64,000 bases of DNA from an uncultured Alphaproteobacteria bacterium (GTDB taxonomy: Bacteria > Pseudomonadota > Alphaproteobacteria > Rs-D84), in contig CALXMU010000004.1 in NCBI GenBank assembly GCA_944389555.1, forward strand, positions 78,042-142,041, read 5' to 3'. Shown here piece after piece: positions 44,018 through 52,410 of this stretch (position 1 is its first letter; every line of letters begins with the position of its first letter). The notes under the pieces were generated by a model. The model had not been told where the DNA came from. It saw nothing but the letters and a program-made list of their open reading frames with translations, and ran no database searches. Position numbers and translations under genes: made by a program.

Positions 44018-44788
44018 TTAGAATAAATAACGCGCACCAACTTTTAATTCGTGGGCATATACAAATTCTTCTTCAACCGTAGAAGAGTTGAATCTATAAC
44101 CGACATCTAACGCCCAGTTTTCATTAAAGTTGTATGTTGCACCTAAACCGACCTGCCATTCAAACTCTGTCAAAGTATCGTCTGCAACTGTCATTCCTCC
44201 TAATGGAAGTTTTTGTAGTATTGCAGATGCTACAGGATTTTGCATCAAGCCGGCAATTACAGCGTCATCAATATCCATTTCAACAGTTGCCTTTTGGGCA
44301 TATGTACCAAAACCTATACCTGCGCCAACGTATGGTGTCCATTTTGAACCAGATATTGCAAAGTCATAATAGAAATTTGCCATATATGAATTATGACGAA
44401 CAGATGTAGAGGTTTCTATTGCTGCAGGAATAACTATAGGTCCCATTTCTATGATGTTCCCGTTGAAGATTTCATAATCGTCTTCGGAAGCACTGCGGAT
44501 GGCAACTTCTAATTCACCGCGAACATTACCATATTTAATACCCGCTGTGATTTCACCGGCAAAAGCCATGTCAAAATCCATGTCGCTGCCAGCGTTTGCG
44601 ATAAAAGCATTACCAAAAGTTGAAGGATCCATATGGTTGATTGCGTTTTTATCAAATTTTACACGTTTCGCAGTTGTTCCTGCTTTATCAAGAACCAGAC
44701 CTAAACCAACATATGGGGTAATTTCTGCTGCGAATGCCGATGGGGCAAACATTGCGGCGGCCATAAATAGTGCTAATTTCTTTTTCAT
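44018..44788 (-). CDS. Outer-membrane beta-barrel (OmpA/Opa-like porin fold)
   Basis: A 256-residue protein with a signal peptide (MKKKLALFMAAAMFAPSAFA) and a small barrel. It begins EITPYVGLGLVLD, contains SYMANFYYDFAISGSKWTPY and YVGAGIGFGTYA, and ends NWALDVGYRFNSS and ELKVGARYLF. This is the layout of the opacity/OmpA-like eight-strand family common in alphaproteobacteria. A strong AAGGAG precedes the start. Its leader holds the palindrome TAGGTT-AAAA-AACCTA (about 44809-44824), a possible operator or hairpin. Confidence 0.85.
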   Translation of the reverse strand: MKKKLALFMAAAMFAPSAFAAEITPYVGLGLVLDKAGTTAKRVKFDKNAINHMDPSTFGNAFIANAGSDMDFDMAFAGEITAGIKYGNVRGELEVAIRSASEDDYEIFNGNIIEMGPIVIPAAIETSTSVRHNSYMANFYYDFAISGSKWTPYVGAGIGFGTYAQKATVEMDIDDAVIAGLMQNPVASAILQKLPLGGMTVADDTLTEFEWQVGLGATYNFNENWALDVGYRFNSSTVEEEFVYAHELKVGARYLF

Positions 44789-44879
44789 TGTTTCTCCTTA
44801 CAATATGTTCTAGGTTAAAAAACCTATAAGACCTATATAAAAGCTACTCCATATCATTTTTTAAGTCAATCAAAAAACA

Positions 44880-44902
44880 TAAAAAAACCGGCAAATGCCG
44901 GT
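44880..44902 (-). terminator. Terminator of the nrdD operon
   Basis: On the minus strand ACCGGCA-TT-TGCCGGT runs into seven T, directly after nrdG. Confidence 0.88.
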
Positions 44903-44906
44903 AAGT

Positions 44907-45614
44907 TTAATTTGATTCGCGCCACGTAACGACATCAAATAATGCGTTAATAGTATTTCGCAGGTTATCATCATTAAAAAACTGACCGCGTTGTTCTGGC
45001 GTCGTGTTGTGTGTCGAATCCTCAAAGTGAGGAACGTACTTCTGAACTGCGAACTTTTTTACACCGCGCGAGTGTAAATCATTAGCAATTTCTAGTAAAT
45101 CAAGTTTGGTTATAAATCTTGGATCGCAAGTTATACGAACTTCAAAATCTTTACCAGTTTCTAACCAGGCATCTAAACTTCGTATCATATGATCGTGAGC
45201 AATATTTTGACCGACAAGTTCAGGATATTTCGGACGCGTGGCTTTATAGTCTAAACCTATCCAATCAACTACATCTGCTGCCCGTTTTAACGTTTCTGGG
45301 TAAAAACCGTTTGTATGTAATCCGACGGCAAAACCTAAATCTTTAACGCGACGCATGAAATTGATGACAGCATCGCCTTGCATAAGCGCTTCGCCACCAG
45401 AAAAAACGACGGCCTCTAATTTACCAACCCGCGATTTTAACCAATCAAATACTTTTTCTGGGTCGTATTCACCGTCATGTACGTTTAACAGATGAGGATT
45501 AGAACAATATGCACAACGTAACGGGCAACCAACTAAGAAAAGTACCGCGGCTAATTTACCTGGATAGTCAATTGTTGTGAATGAAACTAATCCCCCAATC
45601 TGAATTTCTCTCAT
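44907..45614 (-). CDS. nrdG: Anaerobic ribonucleotide reductase activating protein
   Basis: NrdG is the radical-SAM activase that abstracts hydrogen from the glycyl-radical glycine of class III ribonucleotide reductase. The cluster motif is C30-PLR-C34-AY-C37, followed by the SAM motif FSGGEALM. The 235 residues match the longer NrdG type with a C-terminal TIM-like part. The start is three bases after the stop of the small glycyl-radical gene, with only a weak ribosome-binding site, so translation is probably coupled to that gene. This arrangement would make activase and radical peptide together. Confidence 0.92.
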   Translation of the reverse strand: MREIQIGGLVSFTTIDYPGKLAAVLFLVGCPLRCAYCSNPHLLNVHDGEYDPEKVFDWLKSRVGKLEAVVFSGGEALMQGDAVINFMRRVKDLGFAVGLHTNGFYPETLKRAADVVDWIGLDYKATRPKYPELVGQNIAHDHMIRSLDAWLETGKDFEVRITCDPRFITKLDLLEIANDLHSRGVKKFAVQKYVPHFEDSTHNTTPEQRGQFFNDDNLRNTINALFDVVTWRESN

Positions 45615-45617
45615 AAC

Positions 45618-45803
45618 TTATGCAGCTTTCTTCATCAATTCACAATGTCTTTGACCTGCTGTCAAACTGTTTGCTTCCGTGAAAGTCTTTCTTTCGCAGA
45701 ATTCAGAATATTTTCCGATGTTAAAATTTGATACCGGTCTGATGAAACCCATAGAACGTGAAAATACTTCGCATGGTGTTCTTTGTGCTGTTTCTGCTGT
45801 CAT
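45618..45803 (-). CDS. nrdD: Stand-alone glycyl-radical domain of anaerobic ribonucleotide reductase
   Basis: This 61-residue protein matches the extreme C-terminus of class III ribonucleotide reductases: CEVFSRSMGFIRPVSNFNIG followed by KYSEFCERKTF. The family equivalent is an S/T-R-x-x-G-Y/F-x-R-P-V block in which the glycine (here G19) carries the radical. It has its own start after a strong GGGAGG site nine bases upstream. It lies in the same frame as the upstream nrdD body, separated by 42 bases and two in-frame TAA codons (45848-45846 and 45830-45828). The domain must join NrdD as a separate subunit. A GrcA-like repair role is an alternative, but the NrdD body lacks its own radical site. 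Confidence 0.88.
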   Translation of the reverse strand: MTAETAQRTPCEVFSRSMGFIRPVSNFNIGKYSEFCERKTFTEANSLTAGQRHCELMKKAA

Positions 45804-45845
45804 AATGTTTTTCCTCCCTTTCTGTTTTTATTTTTGAAACTGGTT

Positions 45846-47885
45846 TTATTCCTGTTTTTCTGCGTTTTGGTTTGCAGCAATTTCTGCGTCGCACTTCGGG
45901 CAGAATTCATGACGCCCTGGTATATAACCATGTTTCGGACATATAGAAAATGTCGGCGTCAGCGTCATATATGGAATCTTGTAGTTTTCAAATATCGTTC
46001 GTACGATTTTCTGTGCCGCCTCTCCACTAGACACAGGTTCACCCATGTATAGGTGCAGCATCGTACCGCCGGTATATTTGCGCTGTAGCTCTTCCTGATG
46101 TTCCAAAGCGACGAACGGGTCATCGGTATAGTTTACAGGCAGTTGCGTAGAATTAGTATAATATGGTGCTTCTTTAGTTCCTGCTGTAATGATATCTGGG
46201 AAGTTCTTAACGTCTGTCTTTGCAAAACGATAAGAACAACCTTCCGCAGGTGTGGCCTCCAAATTATATAAGTTACCAGTTTGTTCCTGGAATGTGGCTA
46301 AATTCTCTCTGATAAAGTCCATTAAATCCAGAACTAACTTTTTACCAAAAGGTGTGGCGATATTTTCTTTGCCGTTCGTAAAGTTTAGAACCATTTCATT
46401 TGCACCGTTCACACCAATTGTGGAAAAATGATGATCCCAATTGCCAAGGTAACGGCGGGTAAATGGATACAACCCACGTTCCATATTCTTAGAAATTATG
46501 CGACGTTTGATTTCCAGTGCGTCACGCCCCAGGTCTAATAGACGTTTTAGTTCGCGAAACAGACCTTCACGATCGCCCTTATGCGTATAACCTAAACGAG
46601 CCAAATTTATCGTTATAACACCGATAGAACCTGTTTTTTCCGCCGAACCGAACAACCCGCCACCGCGTTTTAATAACTCGCGTACATCCAGACGAAGACG
46701 GCAGCACATAGAACGTACATCAGTCGGGTTCAAATCAGAATTTAAGAAGTTTTGGAAGTTGGGTATACCGTACTTAGCCGCTAAATCAAATAACGGTTTT
46801 ACATTAGGATGATCCCAAGGAAAATCGTTAGTTATATTATATGTCGGAATTGGGAAAGTAAACGGTCGACCTTGTGCGTCACCTTCTGTCATTACTTCCA
46901 AGAATGCTTTATTTATTATATCCATTTCGGCTTGTAAATCGCCGTATGTAAAGTCAACTTGCTTTTTCCCGACAAAAGGGTGTTGATTTTTTAAGTCTTC
47001 TGGGCAAGTCCAGTCAAACGTAAAGTTTATGAACGGCGTTTGCGTACCCCAGCGGCATGGAACCGCGCAATTAAATATCAATGTTTGCATTGCGTTTTTC
47101 ACGTCCGCATAAGATAAGTTATCAACGCGAACATAAGGAGCCAAATATGTGTCTACTGATGAGAAAGCCTGTGCGCCAGCAAATTCGTTTTGTAGCGTAC
47201 CAAGGAAGTTTACCATATGGGATATAGCAGTTGCCATGTGTTTGGCGGGTTCGCATTGCAAATATCCTGGTACCCCGTTAAAACCCTCATATAATAATTC
47301 ACGCAAAGACCAACCGGCGCAGTAACCAGTCAACCAACCAAGGTCGTGTATGTGAATGGACGCGTTTTTATGAGCCTCTGCAATTTCTTTCGGGTATAAG
47401 TTTAACCAATATTCTGCCGTTACTCGTTCGCTGGTACGTAGAATCAAACCACCGATGGAATAACCAACGTTCGCGTTTTCTTTTATACGCCAATTAGAAC
47501 CACCGACATAACCTTCTATGACTTCAACAGCATCAACATAAGAGTCGCGAATTTCGGTTCTTTTTTGACGATATATTATGTAAGATTCGGCTGTTTTATA
47601 AGCTTTTGCATCCATTAAAGATTCTATAACGGCTTCTTGAACGTCTTCAACATTTGGGTTTTTATCTATAAATTTCGCTTCTAGTTTATTTAACGCGTTT
47701 TGAGTGATTTCTACTATTTTTTCATCCGATATTTCATGAGTCACCGCAACCGCTTTTTTTATCGCGTCAAAAATTTTTTTCGAATCAAACGGAACCGATT
47801 CCCCAGAACGCTTTTGTACGATTTTCAATCTGGTTGTAAGTGTCGGAATAATCTGCATTTTATTATCGTTTTCTGGCGTAGACAT
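45846..47885 (-). CDS. nrdD: Anaerobic ribonucleoside-triphosphate reductase, body lacking the glycyl-radical site
   Basis: Class III ribonucleotide reductase makes deoxynucleotides without oxygen. The 679 residues start with an ATP-cone (about 15-105: KIVQKRSGESVPFDSKKIFD). The catalytic barrel follows, with MCCRLRLDVREL and GSIGVITINLARLGY. The protein ends with the zinc-site segment SICPKHGYIPGRHEFCPKC and a short charged tail (NQNAEKQE). A normal NrdD continues from here into the glycyl-radical loop, which is missing and encoded by the next gene. The start follows CGGAG, and transcription begins at a promoter overlapped by NrdR-like boxes. Confidence 0.93.
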   Translation of the reverse strand: MSTPENDNKMQIIPTLTTRLKIVQKRSGESVPFDSKKIFDAIKKAVAVTHEISDEKIVEITQNALNKLEAKFIDKNPNVEDVQEAVIESLMDAKAYKTAESYIIYRQKRTEIRDSYVDAVEVIEGYVGGSNWRIKENANVGYSIGGLILRTSERVTAEYWLNLYPKEIAEAHKNASIHIHDLGWLTGYCAGWSLRELLYEGFNGVPGYLQCEPAKHMATAISHMVNFLGTLQNEFAGAQAFSSVDTYLAPYVRVDNLSYADVKNAMQTLIFNCAVPCRWGTQTPFINFTFDWTCPEDLKNQHPFVGKKQVDFTYGDLQAEMDIINKAFLEVMTEGDAQGRPFTFPIPTYNITNDFPWDHPNVKPLFDLAAKYGIPNFQNFLNSDLNPTDVRSMCCRLRLDVRELLKRGGGLFGSAEKTGSIGVITINLARLGYTHKGDREGLFRELKRLLDLGRDALEIKRRIISKNMERGLYPFTRRYLGNWDHHFSTIGVNGANEMVLNFTNGKENIATPFGKKLVLDLMDFIRENLATFQEQTGNLYNLEATPAEGCSYRFAKTDVKNFPDIITAGTKEAPYYTNSTQLPVNYTDDPFVALEHQEELQRKYTGGTMLHLYMGEPVSSGEAAQKIVRTIFENYKIPYMTLTPTFSICPKHGYIPGRHEFCPKCDAEIAANQNAEKQE

Positions 47886-47907
47886 TTTTACACTCCGAAT
47901 ATTAAAA

Positions 47908-47956
47908 ACACAATATATAGTAGTTGTTTTTGCTATTTGATAACAATATATAGTAT
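47908..47956 (-). promoter_or_regulatory. Pair of NrdR-like boxes
   Basis: Box 1 (47908-47923) and box 2 (47941-47956) share the exact core CAATATATAGTA. They match the known NrdR consensus ACACwATATATwGTGT in most positions. Their offset is 33 bp, about three helical turns, as is usual for NrdR pairs. Box 2 overlaps the -10 element and box 1 lies in the leader. Confidence 0.82.
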
Positions 47957-47973
47957 AAGGCTGTTTGAGGCAA
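47945..47973 (-). promoter_or_regulatory. nrdD promoter
   Basis: On the minus strand TTGCCT (47973-47968), a 17-bp spacer and TATATT (47950-47945). Confidence 0.6.
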
Positions 47974-48347
47974 TATATAAAAATGAAAAAATTTTTTATT
48001 TTTTGCTTTACTTTTTGAAATGAGGCTTTTTCGGGGCATTCAGGGGTATGCGATTCATGCTAAATAGGCACAAAATGCTATTTTGTATTAAAAAAATGTT
48101 TTCTGAAGGTTGGGAATTGATTCGGTTTTTTATATAAAACCACAAAATATAGATGTTTTTTACGAATCAAAAACTATATGTTGACAAATTTTTTCTAAAA
48201 AAGGCTTTTGGGGAGGTGCTTTTTACGTGCGCTTTTTTATTAGGGGCCGAAATATTATAGGTTGTTATTCCTGCAAAAAAATGTGTATAGTATTTTTATA
48301 TAGTCGCAGTTATGGTGATTGTGATCTAACAAAAAGAGTAAAACATA

Positions 48348-49943
48348 ATGATAAAAAACATCTATGATATGTTACATCAAGTATGCGCTCAGAACAAAGA
48401 TCGTATTTTCTTTGTCAGGCAAAATGAAACATATGCTGAATTGTTAAAGAAAGTGAAGCAACGTGCGGTACTGTTGGCGAAAAAGTTCGGTATTAAACAG
48501 GGGGATACGGTTGCTATTTTATCTGGTAATACGCCGGAATTTATTCGTTCATACTTTGCGATTACGTCTCAGGGGGCGCGCGTTTTGATGTTGGATACAG
48601 GGTTATCTACGGCGGAACACCTGAACATGATAAAAAGAACAAAGTGTAAATTGGTTCTGGCACAGCATGATAAGTTCATAGAGGGCGGACCAAAAATGTA
48701 TGACATTGAGTCCATAGATGATACAGATGCGCGCGAATTCGTTGCCGCACCGGTTGACCGTAATGAAATTGCAATGTTGTCTTTTACGTCTGGGTCTACA
48801 GGAAATCCTAAGGTAGTTGGGCTTACGCATGATAACATAATATCGTTGGGTGATGGGGCCTTGTTTTATAAATCTGTGATTTTACCGGGGTATACTTTTT
48901 ATGGCTTTTTACCGCTATATCATATATATGGGGTTGTGATAAATATTATTGCACCTTTGGTTTTGCGCGGTAAGTTGTTATTGCAGCCCGTTTTGAATCC
49001 GCGTGAATTTTTAAATGATTTTCAAAAATACAAACCTGAAGTTATACCGGCGGTGCCAAGAATATGGGAGACTTTTTATAAAAGAATCATTGACGCCGCG
49101 AAAGAAAAGCATGTTTATACGTTAATGCGTATAGTCGTTTCTATGCGTAAAGTTTTACGTGCAATTGGTTTGGGGGTAATCGTAGATAAAGTAACGAAAC
49201 CCGTGCATAATTTGTTCGGCGGTAACACAAAAGTTCTTGTTTCAGCAGGGGCAACGTTGAAACCGACAATTCGTAAGTTCTTTGAAAGTTTAGGTTTCGT
49301 CGTCGGCGATTGTTATGGTTTAACTGAAACCACGGGACCGGCAAACTTTAATTTTGCATTCCGTAAACCAGATGGTTCCATGCACTATGCGGGTCCATTG
49401 CCTGGTAATGAAATAGAAATTCATAACCCAGATAAGCACGGTATAGGAGAAATATGGGTGCGCGGTAACTTGGTTATGCCTGGCTACGTTGATAATGACG
49501 AAGCAAATGCCGCTGCGTTTGAAAATGGTTGGTTCAAAACAGGTGATCTTGGAAAGTTGGATAAGTATGGTCGTCTGATTGTAAAAGGGCGAAAAAAGCA
49601 AGTAATAGTTTTGGATAGCGGTAAAAATGTATATCCAGATGAACTTGAAGACCTATATATGCAGAATAAAGAGATATTAGCAGCGGCTGTATTTGAATAC
49701 GTAATAAAGGGTAAAACTGTTCCTTTTGCGGTATTTCAAGTTGAACCTGGTACAAGTATGGCAAAAGTGGCGACGTTATTAAAAGCGTCTAATTTAAAAA
49801 TAGCACCTTATAAATGGGTTCGTCATTTCGCCATAACAGAAGAAGAGTTGCCACAGACATCTGCACGAAAGATTAAACACTTTGCTGTTCGAGAAATGCT
49901 GGACCAAGGTGCTTTTTCTGTCGTTGCATCTGCAGCTCAATAA
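48348..49943 (+). CDS. AMP-dependent acyl-CoA/ACP ligase
   Basis: This 531-residue ANL-superfamily enzyme activates a carboxylic acid through an acyl-adenylate. The phosphate loop LSFTSGSTGNPK is near residue 150. The adenine motif is YGLTETTGP, the hinge FKTGDLGKLDKYGRL, and the C-terminal catalytic lysine region VKGRKKQVIVLDSGKNVYP. The sequence resembles long-chain fatty acid ligases of the FadD15/AAE type. It has its own terminator and no beta-oxidation neighbours, so recycling of fatty acids into lipids is more likely than degradation. Confidence 0.88.
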   Translation: MIKNIYDMLHQVCAQNKDRIFFVRQNETYAELLKKVKQRAVLLAKKFGIKQGDTVAILSGNTPEFIRSYFAITSQGARVLMLDTGLSTAEHLNMIKRTKCKLVLAQHDKFIEGGPKMYDIESIDDTDAREFVAAPVDRNEIAMLSFTSGSTGNPKVVGLTHDNIISLGDGALFYKSVILPGYTFYGFLPLYHIYGVVINIIAPLVLRGKLLLQPVLNPREFLNDFQKYKPEVIPAVPRIWETFYKRIIDAAKEKHVYTLMRIVVSMRKVLRAIGLGVIVDKVTKPVHNLFGGNTKVLVSAGATLKPTIRKFFESLGFVVGDCYGLTETTGPANFNFAFRKPDGSMHYAGPLPGNEIEIHNPDKHGIGEIWVRGNLVMPGYVDNDEANAAAFENGWFKTGDLGKLDKYGRLIVKGRKKQVIVLDSGKNVYPDELEDLYMQNKEILAAAVFEYVIKGKTVPFAVFQVEPGTSMAKVATLLKASNLKIAPYKWVRHFAITEEELPQTSARKIKHFAVREMLDQGAFSVVASAAQ

Positions 49944-49968
49944 AATATGGGGCGAGGCCCCATATTTT
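49942..49968 (+). terminator. Acyl-ligase terminator
   Basis: AAAATATGGGGC pairs with GCCCCATATTTT around GAG, followed by further T. Confidence 0.92.
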
Positions 49969-49980
49969 TTAACCTGACTA

Positions 49981-50008
49981 TTGACAAAAATAATATATGT
50001 ATTATATT
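49981..50008 (+). promoter_or_regulatory. Promoter of the coiled-coil gene
   Basis: TTGACA (49981-49986), a 16-bp spacer and TATATT (50003-50008). Confidence 0.7.
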
Positions 50009-50029
50009 TATTTTGTGTAAGAGGAAAAA

Positions 50030-50581
50030 ATGAAGCGCAAAGCAAAAATAGAAGTTTTTGATGTTTTGAAGGGGCTGGTTGATAAACGAGTGCCCGGATT
50101 AAAGCAACAATTGTTGCGTGGGGTTGATGCGCGCCATAAAATCGTTTCCTTAGAATCTCGCATTGCCGATTTGCAGAAATATATAACGAATAATCGCTAT
50201 GATCGCGCAGAGGTCTTGGAAACAGAAGAAATGATTGCTCAATACGAGCAAGAAATAAAAGATTTAAAGACAGCTGCGGCAAAAAGTGATTTCGCGCACG
50301 GAGAATTAAATGCCTCTGTAAGGTTTTATCGTACGTATAAAACAGTAAAGAATCAGGCTAAGTTAGATGACTTGCGTTATGAGTATAATCTTTTAGACGA
50401 TAGGGCTGATAAATTAAATGATTTAATGTTTGGGTGCGAAATAAATATGAATGAAACAGAACGTTCGCCGGAAGTATATGAACAAGCCTTAGATGATATG
50501 AATCGTTATCATAATGAATATGTAGCGGTTATAAGCCGTATGAAACAGATAACCAAAGAGATACAAAGTTTGACCCGTTAA
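50030..50581 (+). CDS. Coiled-coil protein, unknown function
   Basis: This 183-residue soluble protein is almost wholly helical, with heptad-like stretches such as IVSLESRIADLQKYI, LETEEMIAQYEQEIKDL and YEYNLLDDRADKLNDLM. It has a basic start (MKRKAKIEVFDVLKGLV) and no signal peptide. The promoter is good and AAGAGGAAA precedes the ATG. It is transcribed alone. A structural or division-associated role is possible, but I do not recognise the family. Confidence 0.7.
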   Translation: MKRKAKIEVFDVLKGLVDKRVPGLKQQLLRGVDARHKIVSLESRIADLQKYITNNRYDRAEVLETEEMIAQYEQEIKDLKTAAAKSDFAHGELNASVRFYRTYKTVKNQAKLDDLRYEYNLLDDRADKLNDLMFGCEINMNETERSPEVYEQALDDMNRYHNEYVAVISRMKQITKEIQSLTR

Positions 50582-50584
50582 AAG

Positions 50585-50609
50585 AAAAGGCGCTATTTCA
50601 GCGTCTTTT
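50585..50609. terminator. Bidirectional terminator
   Basis: AAAAGGCGCT pairs with AGCGTCTTTT (one G-T pair) around ATTTC. It lies between convergent genes. Confidence 0.78.
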
Positions 50610-51850
50610 CATTTGCAAATTATGATATACGGTGGAATAGAGCGTTCCGAGTCAATTTCTTTATCTCCACAATCCATACAGTTAAACTTTCTATTTTGTG
50701 AATGATGTACGTCTAGAGGAATTGTGCGCCCATCAATTGCAGATACATTATTTGCATACGAATAAGAAGGGAAACCAAAATAAAAACCTTTATGAGAACC
50801 GCTACATTCTTTTACGTCACCAGGATAGCATGCAGGATTATTTATTTTAGAAGGGTCAGGTATGCATATTGTTTCACAAGTATCGTAATTAGTAACGGCA
50901 GTTTCGCAGTCTGTGCAAGATGACGACGGTACGCGAATTGTCGTGCCGACGGCACCGAATATTGCACCTTGTTTTAAGTTTTCACATTTTTTTGTGTCTT
51001 TTGTATTTGATGGGTCTGCCACGCATTCCCATTCCAGTGTTGTATAGTTTAATCTTGCGGTCATGCCTTCCGGACAAACTTTCTCTGGAAACGGGTTTAC
51101 GCATTCCCATACGCTGTCAACCAATACGGCAGTTTGCTGTTCCGCGCATAACGGTTTTTTTGATTCGTCTGCCACGCAGGTCAATAATTCTGAATCCCAT
51201 ATCATGTCCCCACCGCAATCTGTTTTCGTGTTATAACCGACACATTGCCAGCGACCAAATCTATATGTTTTTATCGTGCCTATCGGACAGATTATGTCTG
51301 TTTGAACCGGAGCAGTGAATATGGTGTCTTCGGTTGGAATTTCGTATTGAGTAAGATATACCAATTGACCGTTTTGTAACTCCATTTCGTCTGTAATTGC
51401 ATCTTGGACTATACGAGCACCAGATGTTCCGCCAAGCATGATTTTCCCGTCTATGAAAATCCCGAAAGTCCCAGCATCGGGAAAATAATTGTCTATTATT
51501 TCTAGCATATTATTATAGTTGCTTTCATCAAGAGATTTTGTTGCGGTAACTATATAAGTGTATTCTGGTTTTTTATTACGAACGATTTCACAACTGGTTA
51601 TACGCATGCTGCTGTTTAAGCATACGAACTGGCTTCGGATTTCGTTTTGTTCAATGCAAATATCTTGAAATTCTGTTCCTTTTATTTGAGCGTTATGTTG
51701 AGCCGATGCGCATTCTGCAATTGAGCGCAAATCAGACTGATTTATCGCATATTCTGTTTCTTGTTCTACTATGCGTTGACTTGGGCTGCTTATCATATAA
51801 AAACCAAGCATAAATATCGCAACCAAAATCATCATAAAAATATTCATCAT
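50609..51850 (-). CDS. Membrane-anchored Cys-rich protein with WxC repeats
   Basis: A 413-residue protein with one N-terminal membrane helix (MMNIFMMILVAIFMLGFYM) and a long extracytoplasmic part. The middle holds tandem cysteine units ending in W-x-C or a similar form: CPIGTIKTYRFGRWQCV, CGGDMIWDSELLTCV, CAEQQTAVLVDSVWECV and CPEGMTARLNYTTLEWECV. Further cysteine pairs follow (SCTDCETA, CMDCGD). The helix at the very N-terminus recalls pilin-like anchors, but no prepilin cleavage site is clear. The second ATG (51847) fits the AGAGGGA site better. Disulfide-linked surface or pilus-tip functions are plausible guesses. Confidence 0.7.
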   Translation of the reverse strand: MMNIFMMILVAIFMLGFYMISSPSQRIVEQETEYAINQSDLRSIAECASAQHNAQIKGTEFQDICIEQNEIRSQFVCLNSSMRITSCEIVRNKKPEYTYIVTATKSLDESNYNNMLEIIDNYFPDAGTFGIFIDGKIMLGGTSGARIVQDAITDEMELQNGQLVYLTQYEIPTEDTIFTAPVQTDIICPIGTIKTYRFGRWQCVGYNTKTDCGGDMIWDSELLTCVADESKKPLCAEQQTAVLVDSVWECVNPFPEKVCPEGMTARLNYTTLEWECVADPSNTKDTKKCENLKQGAIFGAVGTTIRVPSSSCTDCETAVTNYDTCETICIPDPSKINNPACYPGDVKECSGSHKGFYFGFPSYSYANNVSAIDGRTIPLDVHHSQNRKFNCMDCGDKEIDSERSIPPYIIICK

Positions 51851-51927
51851 TCCCTCTTGCGATTTATTAAAAGTCTAGGTAATATAAGGATAAAAAGCAA
51901 TAGGAAAAACAAAGCGCGTGATAAAAA

Positions 51928-52410
51928 ATGAAAAGATACATACCAGTTTTATTACTTTTGGCGTCCTGCGGTTTTCAACCGATGTATACAGAGCAAGATA
52001 CGGATATTTACGTTGCTCCGATTAGCGGAATAAATGGTATAGATTTACGCAATAGTTTGAACGCAAAATTTGGTGGGGTTCGTGATGCGAACGCGAAATA
52101 TACTTTGACTGTAGATTTAAGAGAGCCAAGAACGAAATACAAAGCGTTAGAACTTAGCGGTGACGCAACATGGCAAGAAATATCGTTGACGGCGCGTTAT
52201 ACTTTGACGGCAGATGGTAAGCGCATTGCAAGTGGCAGTGAAACTGCATCTGAATCGTATACGTTCGTTCGTTATTTGGTGGCGGCAAACGCTTCATATA
52301 ATAACGCGGTTCAAAACACGATACAGGTTTTATCGGAGAAGATCGGGACGAGAGTCATTGCTGAAACGTATAGGTATGAGCAGAAAAATAAAAGCAGTGA
52401 TACTAAGTAA
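51928..52410 (+). CDS. lptE: LPS-assembly lipoprotein LptE
   Basis: LptE plugs LptD in the outer membrane and helps insert LPS. The N-terminus is a short lipoprotein signal (MKRYIPVLLLLASCGFQPMY) with a lipobox LAS-C. The CGFxPxY sequence after the cysteine is a hallmark of LptE. The 160 residues fit the family. The stop overlaps the holA start by one base (TAATG), and lptE-holA adjacency is conserved in proteobacteria. Confidence 0.92.
   Translation: MKRYIPVLLLLASCGFQPMYTEQDTDIYVAPISGINGIDLRNSLNAKFGGVRDANAKYTLTVDLREPRTKYKALELSGDATWQEISLTARYTLTADGKRIASGSETASESYTFVRYLVAANASYNNAVQNTIQVLSEKIGTRVIAETYRYEQKNKSSDTK

Larger units (their letters stand above)
47886..48347. other. Divergent control region nrdD / acyl-CoA ligase
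   Basis: These 462 AT-rich bases hold the nrdD promoter and two NrdR-like boxes near the left end. A third partial copy (CAATATATA at 47971) and a distant degenerate one (CAAAATATAGATG near 48133) occur. TTGACA at 48181 lacks a matching -10; TATAGT near 48290 may serve the ligase gene. No coding frame is convincing. Confidence 0.6.

Noticed and set aside
45804-45848. Stop-codon read-through or frameshift joining nrdD and the glycyl-radical peptide
   Set aside because: The frames are in phase, but two TAA codons intervene and a strong ribosome-binding site with ATG follows. TAA is not a usual recoding codon, so separate translation is simpler.
47971-47980. Third NrdR box
   Set aside because: Only the left half of the motif is present and its spacing from box 2 is 27 bp, not a full number of helical turns.
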